The notes under the pieces: model-generated | Seen by the model: the letters and a program-made list of their open reading frames with translations, nothing else | What the model was told of the DNA's origin: nothing | The model's database searches: none | Part shown: piece after piece, positions 33,564-44,862 of the stretch | Position numbering within the stretch: the stretch's first letter is position 1 | Layout of the letters: the number at the start of each line of letters is the position of its first letter | Source of the DNA: Mucilaginibacter sp. UR6-11 | GTDB lineage: Bacteria; Bacteroidota; Bacteroidia; Sphingobacteriales; Sphingobacteriaceae | Direction of reading: 5' to 3' | Length of the DNA: 64,000 nt | Assembly (NCBI RefSeq): GCF_020880695.1 | Contig: NZ_JAJIWO010000001.1 | Coordinates: 1,104,141-1,168,140, forward strand | Translations under genes and position numbers: made by a program

Positions 33564-36491
33564 ATGATCAAAGAAGCAGACAAGGATCCTAAAAAGCATA
33601 TCATCATCAAAGGCAGCCGGGTGCACAACCTTAAAAACCTGGACGTGGCCATACCTAAAAATAAGCTGGTTGTGGTAACCGGTATGTCGGGATCTGGCAA
33701 ATCGTCCCTGGCTTTTGATACGTTATATGCCGAGGGCCAGCGCCGTTACGTAGAAAGCCTTTCATCGTACGCCCGCCAGTTCCTGGGCCGCATGAACAAG
33801 CCCGACGTTGATTATATAAAAGGGATTGCCCCAGCTATTGCTATTGAACAAAAGGTGATCACCTCAAACCCGCGGTCGACCGTTGGTACATCAACCGAGA
33901 TCTATGATTACCTGAAGCTGCTTTTTTCAAGAATCGGCAAAACCATATCGCCGGTATCGGGCGGCATTGTTAAGAAAGATTCGGTTACTGATGTCATCAA
34001 CTTTATAATGACCCTGCCCAATGAGACGCAGGCAACCATACTTTGCCCTTTATATCCGCACAATAACCGCAGCTTAAAAGAAGAGCTGGCGGTATTAATG
34101 CAAAAAGGTTTCGTAAGGGTAGAGTACCAGGGTAAGATATCGCGTATTGAAGCTTTATTGGAAGAAGAGGGACTGGACAACACTGCCTGGGGTAGCTTTG
34201 AGGACGCCGATACCGAAAAAGTTAAAAGTAAAAAGACAAAGATTAAAGATGATGGCGGGCTTGCCGCAGATTCAACAACCACCACCCATCACTCCCTGCT
34301 TAACACTCACCACGCCGTACATATTGTAATTGACCGCATTACCAAAGATGAGTCGGACGAAACCATGAGCCGCCTCGGCGACTCAATACAAACCGCGTTT
34401 TTTGAGGGTAAAGGCGATTGCTATGTGCGTTACCAGGAGCCTGATGCCGAAACCGAAAAAGAACGTTTCTTTTGCGACCGGTTTGAATTGGACGGAATAA
34501 AATTTGAAGAGCCCACACCAAATTTCTTCAGCTTTAATAACCCCTATGGCGCCTGTAAACGCTGCGAGGGCTACGGTAAGGTTATCGGCATTGACGAGGA
34601 CCTGGTTATCCCCGATAAAAGTAAAACCATATACGAGGGCGCTATTGCCCCCTGGCGCGGCGAAAAAATGCGCGAATGGAACGACGAACTGGTAAAACAC
34701 GCTTTAAAGTTTGATTTCCCTATCCATCGCCAGTACAACCAGCTTACGGCCCAGGAACAAAGGCTGTTGTGGACCGGTAATAAATATTTCCGCGGGCTTG
34801 ACCAGTTCTTTAAAGAGATGGAGGCGCAAACCTATAAAATCCAATACAGGGTGATGCTGTCGCGCTACCGCGGTAAAACAACCTGCCCCGAGTGCAAAGG
34901 GAGCCGCCTGCGACACGACGCCACTTATGTTAAGATAAACGACCACTCGATAACCGACGTGGTTTTAATGGCGCTGGATAAAGCCCTTGATTTTTTTAAC
35001 GGCCTGCAGTTAAATGAAACGGATATCACCGTAGGCAAACGTTTATTAACCGAGATCACCAACCGGTTAAGTTTTTTAAATGGTGTGGGGTTAAGCTATT
35101 TAACTTTGAACCGGTTATCGAACACCCTGTCAGGCGGCGAGTCGCAACGGATTAACCTGGCAACTTCATTGGGCAGTAGTTTAGTGGGCTCCATTTATGT
35201 GCTGGACGAGCCAAGTATTGGTTTGCACCCGCGTGACACGCAACGGTTAATCACCGTGCTAAAATCATTACGCGACGTAGGCAACACGGTTTTGGTTGTT
35301 GAGCACGAAGAAGAGATCACGCAGGCTGCCGACCATATCATTGACATAGGCCCCGCTGCCGGCACACATGGCGGCGAACTGATTTTTAGCGGCACCTACG
35401 ATGAAATTATTAAAGACAACAATAGCCTTACCGGCAAATATTTAAGTGGCCGCGAAAAAATAGCCATCCCTGCGCAGCGCCGCAAGTGGCACGATTTTAT
35501 CGAGATAAAAGGCGCGCGCGAAAATAACCTGCAGCACGTTACCGCCAAATTCCCCCTCGGGGTGTTCACGGCGGTTACGGGGGTGTCGGGCTCCGGCAAA
35601 ACCAGTTTGGTAAAACGCATCCTGGCCCCTGCCCTGCAAAAAACGCTGGGCAACTACAACGGCGAACAAACCGGTAGCTATGATGCCATTGAAGGCGATT
35701 ATGCTAAAATAGAACAGGTTGAACTGGTTGACCAAAACCCCATCGGCCGTTCGTCGCGCTCAAACCCGGTTACTTATGTTAAGGCCTGGGACGAGATCCG
35801 TAACCTGTATGCAGCACGGCCGGCGGCTAAAGCGGCCGGGTTAAAACCATCAGCCTTCTCCTTTAATGTGGAGGGCGGGCGTTGCGATGTTTGCCAGGGC
35901 GAAGGCGAGGTAAAAATAGAGATGCAGTTTATGGCTGATATCTTTTTAACCTGCGAGACCTGCGAAGGCAAACGTTTTAAACAACATATTCTTGATGTTA
36001 CCTACAACGAAAAAAATGTAAGCGAGGTGCTAAGCATGACCATTGAGGAGGCCCTTGAGTTTTTTGCGGCCGAGCCGAAGATCATCGCCAAAATAAAACC
36101 GTTGTTTGATGTGGGCTTGGGCTATGTGCAGCTGGGGCAATCATCCAATACGCTATCGGGCGGCGAAGCACAGCGGATCAAGCTGGCATCGTTCCTGGTT
36201 AAGGGAAATAACCCGCATAAAACCCTGTTTATTTTTGACGAGCCCACTACAGGTCTGCACTTTGACGATATTAAGAAGCTCCTAAAATCGTTCGATGCCC
36301 TGTTGGAGCATGGCAATACCATTATTGTTATTGAGCACAACATGGACGTGATAAAATGCGCCGATTGGGTAATTGACATTGGCCCAGAAGGTGGCGACCG
36401 TGGCGGTAAAGTGATATTTGAAGGTTTACCCGAAGATCTGATTAAAGTGAAGGGAAGCTATACCGGGGAGTTTTTGAAAGAGCGATTTTAG
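33564..36491 (+). CDS. uvrA: Excinuclease ABC subunit A
   Basis: A 975-residue DNA-damage recognition ATPase of nucleotide excision repair. First Walker [17 protein letters not shown] (about 39-54); insertion with zinc-binding CKRCEGYG and CPECKGSR; first signature [12 protein letters not shown]; second Walker [14 protein letters not shown]; zinc finger [10 protein letters not shown] with CETCEGKRF; second signature [12 protein letters not shown]. About residues 217-252 there is an extra low-complexity stretch (Lys/Asp-rich, then [14 protein letters not shown]) that looks like dispersed repeat DNA read in frame. No function is expected of it. Confidence 0.96.
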   Translation: MIKEADKDPKKHIIIKGSRVHNLKNLDVAIPKNKLVVVTGMSGSGKSSLAFDTLYAEGQRRYVESLSSYARQFLGRMNKPDVDYIKGIAPAIAIEQKVITSNPRSTVGTSTEIYDYLKLLFSRIGKTISPVSGGIVKKDSVTDVINFIMTLPNETQATILCPLYPHNNRSLKEELAVLMQKGFVRVEYQGKISRIEALLEEEGLDNTAWGSFEDADTEKVKSKKTKIKDDGGLAADSTTTTHHSLLNTHHAVHIVIDRITKDESDETMSRLGDSIQTAFFEGKGDCYVRYQEPDAETEKERFFCDRFELDGIKFEEPTPNFFSFNNPYGACKRCEGYGKVIGIDEDLVIPDKSKTIYEGAIAPWRGEKMREWNDELVKHALKFDFPIHRQYNQLTAQEQRLLWTGNKYFRGLDQFFKEMEAQTYKIQYRVMLSRYRGKTTCPECKGSRLRHDATYVKINDHSITDVVLMALDKALDFFNGLQLNETDITVGKRLLTEITNRLSFLNGVGLSYLTLNRLSNTLSGGESQRINLATSLGSSLVGSIYVLDEPSIGLHPRDTQRLITVLKSLRDVGNTVLVVEHEEEITQAADHIIDIGPAAGTHGGELIFSGTYDEIIKDNNSLTGKYLSGREKIAIPAQRRKWHDFIEIKGARENNLQHVTAKFPLGVFTAVTGVSGSGKTSLVKRILAPALQKTLGNYNGEQTGSYDAIEGDYAKIEQVELVDQNPIGRSSRSNPVTYVKAWDEIRNLYAARPAAKAAGLKPSAFSFNVEGGRCDVCQGEGEVKIEMQFMADIFLTCETCEGKRFKQHILDVTYNEKNVSEVLSMTIEEALEFFAAEPKIIAKIKPLFDVGLGYVQLGQSSNTLSGGEAQRIKLASFLVKGNNPHKTLFIFDEPTTGLHFDDIKKLLKSFDALLEHGNTIIVIEHNMDVIKCADWVIDIGPEGGDRGGKVIFEGLPEDLIKVKGSYTGEFLKERF

Positions 36492-36534
36492 GTTAGAGAT
36501 TAGTGGCTGAAGATTAGAGATTAGTTCACCACTT

Positions 36535-36584
36535 GCACTCGTCTTTGACGAGTGCTTAATATAATTTCGCGATTGTATCGCGAA
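36535..36584. repeat. REP-like double palindrome after uvrA
   Basis: Two perfect hairpins in tandem: 36535-36543 with 36547-36555 (GCACTCGTC/GACGAGTGC) and 36566-36573 with 36577-36584 (TTCGCGAT/ATCGCGAA), 10 bases apart. The first is GC-rich and followed by TT. This is the arrangement of bacterial REP elements. It lies in the 311-base gap 36492-36802, which also begins with short GATTAGAGATTAG repeats and holds no gene. Confidence 0.7.
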
Positions 36585-36802
36585 GTAAACTCCAGTTAAA
36601 CACAACTGCGCCCACCTCTTATGGGTCTTACCCGGTGCCATGTATTCCAGGCAAATTTTTCAAAAGTTTCTAACCTAAATTACTTTTGATAGGCTGGCCA
36701 TGCAACTATTTGAATGATTTCTTGTCTAATCATCAAACCGTAAAACCGCTAACTATTTTAAAACTAGCTAAATAGTTTTACATTGCATCGCCAAACCGCC
36801 TT

Positions 36803-39535
36803 ATGCTAAACCGAATCACAATAATTATTATTTATTGCTTATGCAGCCTTACGGCTGTTGCACAAGTTAACTACACTGTAACAGGTTCCGTTACTGATAC
36901 CACGACCAAACAAAAGGTAGACGGTGCCACCATAGTAATCCTTAACGCCAAAGATTCCATCATTCAAAAATTTACTTATACCAATAAAGGTGTGTTTAAG
37001 GTGGATAATCTTAAACCGGGCAAGTTTTTGCTGGTGGTGACCTACCCTGATTATGCCGATTACTCGGCTGACTTTACATTGGATGCTGCCCATCCCTCGA
37101 AAGAATTTGGCGATCTAAGCCTTATACTTAAAGCCCGGCTACTTAATGAAGTTATTATTAAAGCCAAAGTTATACCTATTAAATTAAAAGGCGATACAAC
37201 CGAGTTTAACGCGGCTGCTTACGCAACGCAAAAAAATGCAAAAGTTGAAGACCTGTTGAAATTGCTGCCCGGTATGCGCATTAACCAAAGCGGCGTCATA
37301 TTGTTCCAGGGTGAGCAGGTACAAAAGATGCTGGTTGATGGCGAAGAATTTTTTGGTGATGACCCGGCACTGATTACCAAAAATGTACGTGCCGACATGG
37401 TATCAAAAATTCAAGTATACGACGATAAAACCGAACAAGCTAAGAAAAGCGGCCTGGATGACGGGCAGAAGGTAAAAACTATAAACGTAGTACTTCGTGA
37501 AGATAAAAAACGTGGTGTATTTGGCAAAGCCGACGCCGGGATGGGCACCGATAAGCGTTACGCCGGACAGCTCATGGCCAATAAATTTTCGCCTAAAGAG
37601 AAGATAGCCGTTTACGGAAACACTGGTAACACCGGCAATGTAGGCCTGGGCGGCGGCGATAACAGTAAGTACGGCGGTGGCTTTAACAGTTATGCATTTA
37701 ATGGTGTCGGCATCCCTGTTGCCCGCGATGGCGGCGTACACTATGACGGTAAATGGAATAAAGACAAGCAGTCATTAAACGCCACTTATAAACTAGGCGG
37801 GCTCAACATCGATAGGCAAGGCACTTCGCAGTCGAAGATCACGTTGCCTGATGGTTTTAATACAACCAGCAGCAACAGCACTTCACATTCGCATAGTTTC
37901 AGGCAAAGCCTGGATGCGCAATTTAATACCAAATTAGATTCGCTGTCAACACTCGGCATCGCGACTTCTAACGCCACCTCAAACGCTTCGTCAGTTTCAG
38001 ATAACAACACCACTACCGTCCGCGGCAATGGCGTGATATTAAACAACAATGTTACCCATAATAGCAGCGACTATAGAAATAAAAACAGCTATTTAAGTGT
38101 TGACTATCACCGATCACTCAAAAAGCCCGGACGCTCGTTTTCTACTTACGGCGACATTTCTCTTAACAATACAAAGTCTGGCAGTTATCTCAAATCAGAC
38201 CTGAACTATTATGATGATAATGGAAATTTAGACAATACACATAGCTCCAAAACAGATCAATACAAACCAGCAAATACCGACAGCCGGTATCTATACGGTA
38301 ATTTTCTATATACCGAACCGCTCGCAAAGCACCTGGCAATAAGTTTTAGTATGAATTTTTCAGACAGTAAAAACAGCTATAATCAACAATCGTTTAACAA
38401 ATCGGCCGCTGGAGCTTATGATGTCCCTGACCTGTTATATAGTAACGACTATACAACTACCACCACAGCTCATAATTATTATATGGCGCTCAGGTACAAT
38501 TCCGAAAAAATCAACACAGGTTTTAGCGGCAGTTTGGGCAGTTCAAAGCAAAAACAAACCGACAATTTATTTGACACGGTGCTCGCGCGCAAGTTTACCG
38601 TCTTTAGCCCCCATGCTGATTTTTTTTACAGGTTTTCAAAAGCTGCTACAATTAACTTTGGGTATAATGGCCAAACCCAAACACCTTCATTTTACCAGAT
38701 ACAGCCCTTGCGCCAAAACAACGATTTGTTAAATATCACCATCGGCAACCCGCTGCTCAAGCCGTCATTTTCAAATGCCTTTAACTTTTTTTACCGGGTA
38801 TATCAGGCCATCAACGACCAGGGGGTAAACCTAAGAGCTAATTATAATTTTACCAGTAATGCTATTGTAAATAACCGGATGACGGATTCGGCCGGGGTAA
38901 ATACTTATCAATATTCAAACCTTAATGGCAAACATCCTAATAACTGGAACACCTATTTAGAAGTGTATGGCCACCCTAAAGGCTCTAAGCTTTTGCTGCT
39001 TCCCAATATTAGCATTTCAGGAAACAGCAGCTATAACCTGATTAATAAAAAACTAAGCGAGAACCGCAATATCAGCTACGAAGCCGACCTGCCCATACGA
39101 CTGGGTGCCACTAATTATTCATATAGCGTAAACATTACCGCTTCCATTACCAAAAACAAAACAAATTTACAGCAGCTGGCTAATGATTATAAGGGCTACC
39201 AGATAGACTTTCACCAGTATAACAAATTGCCGTTCAACTTCTTTATCGGTACCGATGGTAATTATAACTACAGTGCACCAAATCGGGTTTACCCCACTGC
39301 TATCAGCAAGTTTTTATTAAAAGCTTATCTTGGTAAAGCATTCCTGAAAGAAGAAAATTTGAAGATCACCCTCACCGGTAACGACCTGCTGAACCAAAAT
39401 ACCGGTTATAATCGCAAAAGCACTTCAGATAGCTTTACCGAATCGCGCGATATGGTGATCAAACGATTTTTCCTGTTAACAGTTACGTGGGATTTCAGCA
39501 AATTTGGCACACTGGCTCAACCTCAAAAACCATAA
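36803..39535 (+). CDS. TonB-dependent receptor-like outer-membrane barrel with CarboxypepD_reg-like domain
   Basis: A 910-residue exported protein. Signal peptide (residues 1-20, ending AVAQV), a carboxypeptidase-regulatory-like domain (about 24-115; VTGSVTDTTTKQKVDGATIVI), a plug-like segment (GDTTEFNAAAYATQKNAKVEDLLKLLPG), and an outer-membrane barrel (OMP_b-brl_3 type) from about residue 400. It has Asn/Ser-rich loops and a Gly-rich segment (GNTGNTGNVGLGGGDNSKYGGG). Such proteins usually come with a GLPGLI partner, as directly downstream here. The ligand is unknown. It is not a SusC with a SusD partner. Confidence 0.9.
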   Translation: MLNRITIIIIYCLCSLTAVAQVNYTVTGSVTDTTTKQKVDGATIVILNAKDSIIQKFTYTNKGVFKVDNLKPGKFLLVVTYPDYADYSADFTLDAAHPSKEFGDLSLILKARLLNEVIIKAKVIPIKLKGDTTEFNAAAYATQKNAKVEDLLKLLPGMRINQSGVILFQGEQVQKMLVDGEEFFGDDPALITKNVRADMVSKIQVYDDKTEQAKKSGLDDGQKVKTINVVLREDKKRGVFGKADAGMGTDKRYAGQLMANKFSPKEKIAVYGNTGNTGNVGLGGGDNSKYGGGFNSYAFNGVGIPVARDGGVHYDGKWNKDKQSLNATYKLGGLNIDRQGTSQSKITLPDGFNTTSSNSTSHSHSFRQSLDAQFNTKLDSLSTLGIATSNATSNASSVSDNNTTTVRGNGVILNNNVTHNSSDYRNKNSYLSVDYHRSLKKPGRSFSTYGDISLNNTKSGSYLKSDLNYYDDNGNLDNTHSSKTDQYKPANTDSRYLYGNFLYTEPLAKHLAISFSMNFSDSKNSYNQQSFNKSAAGAYDVPDLLYSNDYTTTTTAHNYYMALRYNSEKINTGFSGSLGSSKQKQTDNLFDTVLARKFTVFSPHADFFYRFSKAATINFGYNGQTQTPSFYQIQPLRQNNDLLNITIGNPLLKPSFSNAFNFFYRVYQAINDQGVNLRANYNFTSNAIVNNRMTDSAGVNTYQYSNLNGKHPNNWNTYLEVYGHPKGSKLLLLPNISISGNSSYNLINKKLSENRNISYEADLPIRLGATNYSYSVNITASITKNKTNLQQLANDYKGYQIDFHQYNKLPFNFFIGTDGNYNYSAPNRVYPTAISKFLLKAYLGKAFLKEENLKITLTGNDLLNQNTGYNRKSTSDSFTESRDMVIKRFFLLTVTWDFSKFGTLAQPQKP

Positions 39536-39540
39536 CCTCC

Positions 39541-40308
39541 ATGAAAAATCCGGTTAAAACCATACTCTTGTTTGTTATGCTTCACAGCAATTTGGCATTC
39601 GCTCAAAACAAGCAATTTGTAACCAGTGGCGTTATTGAGTTCGAGAAAACGCAAAATATGTTTGCCATTATAAAAAATAAGGTCACAACAGATAATGCCG
39701 GTAATAAAGCCTACTACGAGCAATACCTAAAAAGCGAGCCGCAATTTTTGACTTATAAAAGCACACTCATCTTTAATGTCAACAGTTCATTGTTTACGCC
39801 AATTCCCGGAAAATCCATACAATGGTATTATGATGCACCTATTGCTGACCAATTGAATACCGTATATTCAGATTTTAGCCGTGGGACCACCACCACCCAA
39901 AAGGAGTTTTATGAGCGTACCTACCTGATTAAAGATACCTTGCGTAAAATAAAATGGAAGATCACCGACGAAACCCAAACTGTTGCCGGCTACAACTGCC
40001 GGCGGGCTAATGGGTTGGTTTTAGATTCAGTTTATGTCGTGGCTTTTTATGCCGAGGATATTCATGTACCCAGCGGACCGGAATCATTCACCGGCTTGCC
40101 TGGCATAATCCTGAAGCTTTCGTTGCCCCATGAACACGTAATATGGGTAGCTACCAAAGTAACCCCCGTTGCTGTGGGTGAAAAGGAACTGGTTCCGCCT
40201 AAAAAAGGCATAGTGGTTGACTATAAACAGATGTTGAAGGTTTTAACAGATGCACAAAGCCGCTGGGGCCAGGTTGGCAGGTATTTTATCAGAGGCTTTT
40301 TTTTATAA
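39541..40308 (+). CDS. GLPGLI family protein
   Basis: A 255-residue exported protein with a signal peptide (ending LAFAQNK, cleavage near residue 21). It carries the family pattern FTGLPGIILKL (the GLPGLI motif) near residue 185 and AGYNCRRANG before it. The ATG at 39541 is used; a longer frame begins inside the upstream gene and has no signal peptide. The gene starts 5 bases after the TonB-like receptor gene, so the two are one operon. This pairing is well known in Bacteroidota, although the function is not. Confidence 0.9.
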   Translation: MKNPVKTILLFVMLHSNLAFAQNKQFVTSGVIEFEKTQNMFAIIKNKVTTDNAGNKAYYEQYLKSEPQFLTYKSTLIFNVNSSLFTPIPGKSIQWYYDAPIADQLNTVYSDFSRGTTTTQKEFYERTYLIKDTLRKIKWKITDETQTVAGYNCRRANGLVLDSVYVVAFYAEDIHVPSGPESFTGLPGIILKLSLPHEHVIWVATKVTPVAVGEKELVPPKKGIVVDYKQMLKVLTDAQSRWGQVGRYFIRGFFL

Positions 40309-40371
40309 TGGTATTGTCAAATAGAACTGCTTAGCTATCCGGAAATGGGTTAATTAAGTATTTTAGCCATA

Positions 40372-42009
40372 ATGAACAAACTGACAGGACGGCTAAGTAT
40401 ATTGTTTTTGCTATGCGCGATATTGGCATCCTGTAATTCGACAGCCGTCAAAAGTAGTCAAACCGTATTCAACATCAACCTCGACGAGGGCCTTACCTCG
40501 CTCGATCCTGCCTTTTGCCGTAACCATAATACCATCTGGATGGATAACCAGATCTATAACGGGCTGGTACAGATCAACGATAGTTTAAAAACATCTCCCT
40601 GTATTGCCAAAAGCTGGGAGATCTCTGCCGATGGCAAAATTTATACTTTTCATCTGCGCAATGATGTCAGTTTCCAGGACGACCCGCATTTTAAGCATGG
40701 CGTTGGCCGCAAGGTTGTCGCCGCTGATTTTGCCTATAGTTTCGGCCGTTTAATTGACCCTAAAGTCGCCTCGTCGGGCTCATGGATCTTTAGTGATAAG
40801 GTTGTGGGCAGGCAGGCTTTTGAAGCGGTTAACGATAGCACTTTCCGCGTCACCTTAAAACAGCCGTTCGCCCCGTTTATCAGCATGCTCACGGCGCAGT
40901 ATTGCTCGGTAGTGCCCAGCGAGGTTGTTGAATTTTATGGCAAGGACTTCAGGAGCCATCCGGTAGGTACCGGTCCGTTTAAGTTTAAATACTGGAAAGA
41001 AGGCGAGGTAATGGTACTGCTAAAAAACGAGAAGTACTGGGAGAAAGACAGCACCGGCCGCCGCCTGCCTTACCTGGATGCCGTACGCGCCACGTTTATT
41101 GATGATAAGCAAACCTCCTTTATGGAGTTCATCAAAAAGAACCTTGATTTTTTTAATGATATAGATGGCAGCTACCGCGATGATATTTTAACCAAATCCG
41201 GCCAGATAACCCGGAAATACAAAGGCCGGTTTGTACTAAGCACCGGGCCTTATTTAAATACGCTGTATTTAGGGATGCTGGTGGATACTACGCTGCCGAT
41301 AGTTAAGCACTCGCCGTTACGGCTACTGAAGATAAGGCAGGCCATTAATTATGCTATCGACAAGCAAAAACTGATCAAATACCTGCGCAACAGCCTGGGC
41401 ACGCCCGGCAGCCAGGGCTTTGTACCCAAGGGGATGCCCGGCTTTAATGAAACCGATGTAAAGGGCTACAGTTATAACCCTGCAAAGGTGCGCCAGCTGC
41501 TGGCCGAAGCCGGTTATCCCGAAGGCAAAAACCTGCCGGCCATTACGCTTACCACCACCGTGGCCTATCATAACCTGATTGAATATGTACAGGCCGAGCT
41601 TGAACGCGCCGGCATTAAAACCAAAATCGAGGTTACCCAGGGTGCCAGCCTGCGCGAAATGGTGGCCAAAAACGGTATCAATTTTTTCTACGGATCATGG
41701 ATAGCGGATTACCCGGATGGCGAGAATTACCTGTCGCTTTTTTATTCGAAAAACAAGATACCTTTCGGCCCCAATTATACCGGGTTTAGCAACCCTGAGT
41801 TCGACAGGCTGTTTGAGCAATCATACAACGTTAAAGGCGACGGGCAACGGTATGCCCTTTACCGCCAAATGGATGACCTCATCATGGCTAATGCCCCGGT
41901 GGTGGTGCTGTATTATGATAAACGGGTAAACCTGTACCAAAACAATATATCGGGCTACAGCGTTAACGCGCAGAATTTACTGACGTTGAAGCGGGTAAGG
42001 AAACGGTAG
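40372..42009 (+). CDS. Oligopeptide-type ABC transporter substrate-binding lipoprotein
   Basis: A 545-residue lipoprotein. Signal peptide with lipobox LASC (Cys21), then the SBP_bac_5 fold. Typical parts are NLDEGLTSLDPAFCRNHNT, YNGLVQINDSLKTSPCIAKSW (open-lobe start), FHLRNDVSFQDDPHF, and SHPVGTGPFKFKYWKEGE. It binds peptides or opines outside the inner membrane. No permease or ATPase genes adjoin it, so it works with distant transporter genes or as an orphan receptor. It is convergent with the aconitase gene. Confidence 0.9.
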   Translation: MNKLTGRLSILFLLCAILASCNSTAVKSSQTVFNINLDEGLTSLDPAFCRNHNTIWMDNQIYNGLVQINDSLKTSPCIAKSWEISADGKIYTFHLRNDVSFQDDPHFKHGVGRKVVAADFAYSFGRLIDPKVASSGSWIFSDKVVGRQAFEAVNDSTFRVTLKQPFAPFISMLTAQYCSVVPSEVVEFYGKDFRSHPVGTGPFKFKYWKEGEVMVLLKNEKYWEKDSTGRRLPYLDAVRATFIDDKQTSFMEFIKKNLDFFNDIDGSYRDDILTKSGQITRKYKGRFVLSTGPYLNTLYLGMLVDTTLPIVKHSPLRLLKIRQAINYAIDKQKLIKYLRNSLGTPGSQGFVPKGMPGFNETDVKGYSYNPAKVRQLLAEAGYPEGKNLPAITLTTTVAYHNLIEYVQAELERAGIKTKIEVTQGASLREMVAKNGINFFYGSWIADYPDGENYLSLFYSKNKIPFGPNYTGFSNPEFDRLFEQSYNVKGDGQRYALYRQMDDLIMANAPVVVLYYDKRVNLYQNNISGYSVNAQNLLTLKRVRKR

Positions 42010-42071
42010 AGGCGAAGCCTGCTGTTATCTTCGCTAAGGGAGCGGAACAATAAAAACATCCGGAACAAAAA

Positions 42072-42095
42072 AGAGACGCAAAATATTGCGTCTCT
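42072..42095. terminator. Palindromic hairpin between substrate-binding protein and aconitase genes
   Basis: Arms AGAGACGCAA (42072-42081) and TTGCGTCTCT (42086-42095), a perfect 10-bp stem. It lies between convergent genes. A and T runs at the sides make it a usable two-way terminator. The same motif is a common intergenic palindrome in Bacteroidota. Confidence 0.65.
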
Positions 42096-42142
42096 ACAAA
42101 ATTATATAAATTAGAAACCGAAAATCCGGTTCCGAAATCAGC

Positions 42143-44407
42143 TTACACCATTTGTCTGCGGATGATGTTTAGCGCGCCGCCTGCTTTGAACCACTCAATT
42201 TGCTGAGCATTGTAAGTGTGGTTAACCGCAAACTGTTCGGTAGTGCCATCATGATGGTGCAGCACAACGGTTAACTGTTTGCCCGGGGCAAAGGTGGTTA
42301 AGCCGGTGATGTCTATTTTATCATCTTCCTGTATTTTCTCGTAGTCGTTGCTATCGGCAAAGGTGATGGCCAGCATACCCTGTTTCTTTAAGTTGGTTTC
42401 GTGGATCCGGGCAAATGATTTTACCAGTATGGCACGCACACCCAGGTGGCGTGGCTCCATAGCCGCATGCTCACGTGATGAGCCTTCGCCATAGTTCTCG
42501 TCGCCAACTACAATACTGCCAATGCCATGTGCCTTATAATCGCGCTGGGTAGCGGGTACGGGTCCGTATTCGCCGGTCAGTTCGTTTTTAACGGTATCGG
42601 GCAGGTTATTAAAGTAGTTAATGGCGCCTATCAGCATGTTGTTACTGATGTTATCCAGGTGACCGCGGAACTTTAACCACGGGCCGGCCATCGAGATATG
42701 ATCGGTGGTACATTTGCCTTTGGCCTTGATCAATAATTTCAAACCGGTAATGTCAGTACCTTCCCACGGTTTAAACGGCTCCAGCAACTGCAAACGTGAC
42801 GAAGCCGGATCAACCTTAACCACCACCTGGCTGCCATCCTCGGCAGGGGCCTGGTAACCGGCATCCTCAACCGCGTAGCCTTTTACCGGCATTTCAATAC
42901 CCAACGGCTCATCCAGTTTTACCTGCTCGCCTTTTTCGTTGGTCAGGTAATCGGTCAGCGGGTTAAAAGTTAAATCGCCGGCTATAACCAACGCGGTTAC
43001 CACTTCGGGCGACGCTACGAAAGCATGCGTATTGGGGTTACCGTCCTGGCGCTTGGCAAAGTTACGGTTAAACGAGGTGATGATAGAGTTACGGCGCGTA
43101 GGATCGTCGGTATGACGGGCCCACTGGCCTATACACGGGCCGCAGGCGTTAGCCAATACCACGCCACCCATTTTACCAAAGGTATCCAGGTAGCCGTCAC
43201 GGTCAACCGTGTAACGCACCAGTTCTGATCCCGGCGTAATGGTAAACTCGGCCTTTACTTTTAGGCCCTTATCAATGGCCTGCGCGGCTATGGAAGCCGA
43301 ACGGGTAATATCTTCGTATGATGAGTTGGTACATGACCCGATCAGGCCCACTTCCAGTTTCTCGGGCCAGTTGTTCTCTCTAACCGCCGTAGCGAATTTA
43401 GAGATCGGCCAGGCCAGGTCGGGGGTAAACGGACCGTTAATATGCGGCTCCAGTTCGCTCAGGTTAATTTCAATCACCTGGTCAAAATACTGACCGGGGT
43501 TGGCATAAACCTCAGGGTCGCCGGTCAGGTGCTCGGCAATAACGTCGGCAGCATCGGCAATCTCGGCACGTTTGGTGCCGCGCAGGTAAGCCGCCTGTTT
43601 CTCGTCATAACCAAATATCGAGGTAGTGGCGCCAATCTCGGCACCCATATTACAGATGGTACCCTTACCGGTAGCCGACAGCGATTGCGCGCCCTCGCCA
43701 AAATATTCAACAATAGCGCCGGTACCACCTTTTACGGTAAGTATCCCCGCCACTTTTAAAATAACGTCTTTAGCTGATGTCCAGCCCGAAAGCTTTCCGG
43801 TTAGTTTAATACCGATCAGTTTCGGGAACTTCAGCTCCCAGGGTAAGCCGGCCATAACGTCGCAGGCATCGGCACCGCCAACACCAATGGCAATCATGCC
43901 CAAACCACCCGCGTTGGGGGTATGGCTATCGGTACCAATCATCATACCACCCGGGAAAGCATAGTTCTCCAGCACTACCTGGTGGATAATGCCCGCGCCT
44001 GCTTTCCAGAAACCGATACCATATTTATCAGATACCGACGCCAGGAAATCATAAACCTCGCGGTTTACATCAACAGCGGTATGCAGATCTTCAACAGCGC
44101 CAACTTTGGCCTGGATCAGGTGATCGCAATGTACGGTAGACGGCACAGCAACCTGCGGACGGCCTGCCTGCATAAACTGCAGCAGCGCCATTTGCGCGGT
44201 AGCATCCTGCATGGCCACACGGTCGGGCGCGAAGTCGACATAATCAACCCCACGGCCATAGGCCTGCCTGGCATCACCCTCGCTTAAGTGAGCATATAAT
44301 ATTTTTTCGGTTAAAGTTAGGTGTTTACCGGTAGCTGTACGCGCAGCCGCAATGCGGGTGCTGTAACGGTCGTAAACCTTTTTGATCATGTCTAAATCAA
44401 AAGCCAT
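42143..44407 (-). CDS. Aconitate hydratase (mitochondrial-type)
   Basis: A 754-residue cytoplasmic [4Fe-4S] enzyme that isomerises citrate and isocitrate in the TCA cycle. Cluster ligands are Cys in SCTNSSYED and in [11 protein letters not shown]. The catalytic Ser box [15 protein letters not shown] is near the C-terminus. Length and the start [15 protein letters not shown] match the mitochondrial/AcnA-like class found in Bacteroidota, not AcnB. It lies alone, convergent with the oligopeptide-binding gene, and its upstream region (44408-44862) has repeats but no gene. Confidence 0.96.
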   Translation of the reverse strand: MAFDLDMIKKVYDRYSTRIAAARTATGKHLTLTEKILYAHLSEGDARQAYGRGVDYVDFAPDRVAMQDATAQMALLQFMQAGRPQVAVPSTVHCDHLIQAKVGAVEDLHTAVDVNREVYDFLASVSDKYGIGFWKAGAGIIHQVVLENYAFPGGMMIGTDSHTPNAGGLGMIAIGVGGADACDVMAGLPWELKFPKLIGIKLTGKLSGWTSAKDVILKVAGILTVKGGTGAIVEYFGEGAQSLSATGKGTICNMGAEIGATTSIFGYDEKQAAYLRGTKRAEIADAADVIAEHLTGDPEVYANPGQYFDQVIEINLSELEPHINGPFTPDLAWPISKFATAVRENNWPEKLEVGLIGSCTNSSYEDITRSASIAAQAIDKGLKVKAEFTITPGSELVRYTVDRDGYLDTFGKMGGVVLANACGPCIGQWARHTDDPTRRNSIITSFNRNFAKRQDGNPNTHAFVASPEVVTALVIAGDLTFNPLTDYLTNEKGEQVKLDEPLGIEMPVKGYAVEDAGYQAPAEDGSQVVVKVDPASSRLQLLEPFKPWEGTDITGLKLLIKAKGKCTTDHISMAGPWLKFRGHLDNISNNMLIGAINYFNNLPDTVKNELTGEYGPVPATQRDYKAHGIGSIVVGDENYGEGSSREHAAMEPRHLGVRAILVKSFARIHETNLKKQGMLAITFADSNDYEKIQEDDKIDITGLTTFAPGKQLTVVLHHHDGTTEQFAVNHTYNAQQIEWFKAGGALNIIRRQMV

Positions 44408-44862
44408 CTTGAGTAGTATTTAGTGTAAGCAGAAAAACGATACCGGCCTATATTAAGCATTAAAACGCATAAAATAAACAAGTGCCGCGAATTTACAAAA
44501 TATAACGTTAAACAGAAGTAGCTGGTTTGTCACAATGTTATTTGGAGGGGTTCTAAATTGAGTTGTGCGTTTTGGGTGAAACGGGCGAGCGCAAAGGCCC
44601 GTCAGCACGCGCGGCCGGGAGCCTAGCCATGCGCAGTGGCAGCGATCGGGCTGACTTGATTTTTTGGTTACTTTTGTATCAAGACAAAAGCAACAGCCTA
44701 CCCGCGGCGATTGAGCGGGTGGATGTTGGTATCAAAGAATGCAGCCGGCAAGAACCCCGTTCAAGCCAGTATACCACCGCACCAAACCCAAATCGATAGC
44801 TTATGTAGAGATTGCTTCGTTCCCCGCAATGACGGGTGGTAAGGCAGTGCAAAAAAGCCACA
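44408..44862. repeat. Repeat-rich intergenic region
   Basis: 455 bases without a supported gene. 44667-44677 and 44684-44694 form a near-perfect hairpin (GTTACTTTTGT / ACAAAAGCAAC) within a stretch of the kind common between genes in Bacteroidota. 44805-44834 (GTAGAGATTGCTTCGTTCCC...) recurs at 46071-46100 with 28 of 30 identities. A 78-codon open frame at 44563-44799 is made of this repeat DNA and is not supported as a gene. Confidence 0.65.

Noticed and set aside
44563..44799. 78-codon plus-strand open frame
   Set aside because: It is made of dispersed repeat and palindrome DNA with no domain, promoter or composition expected of a gene.
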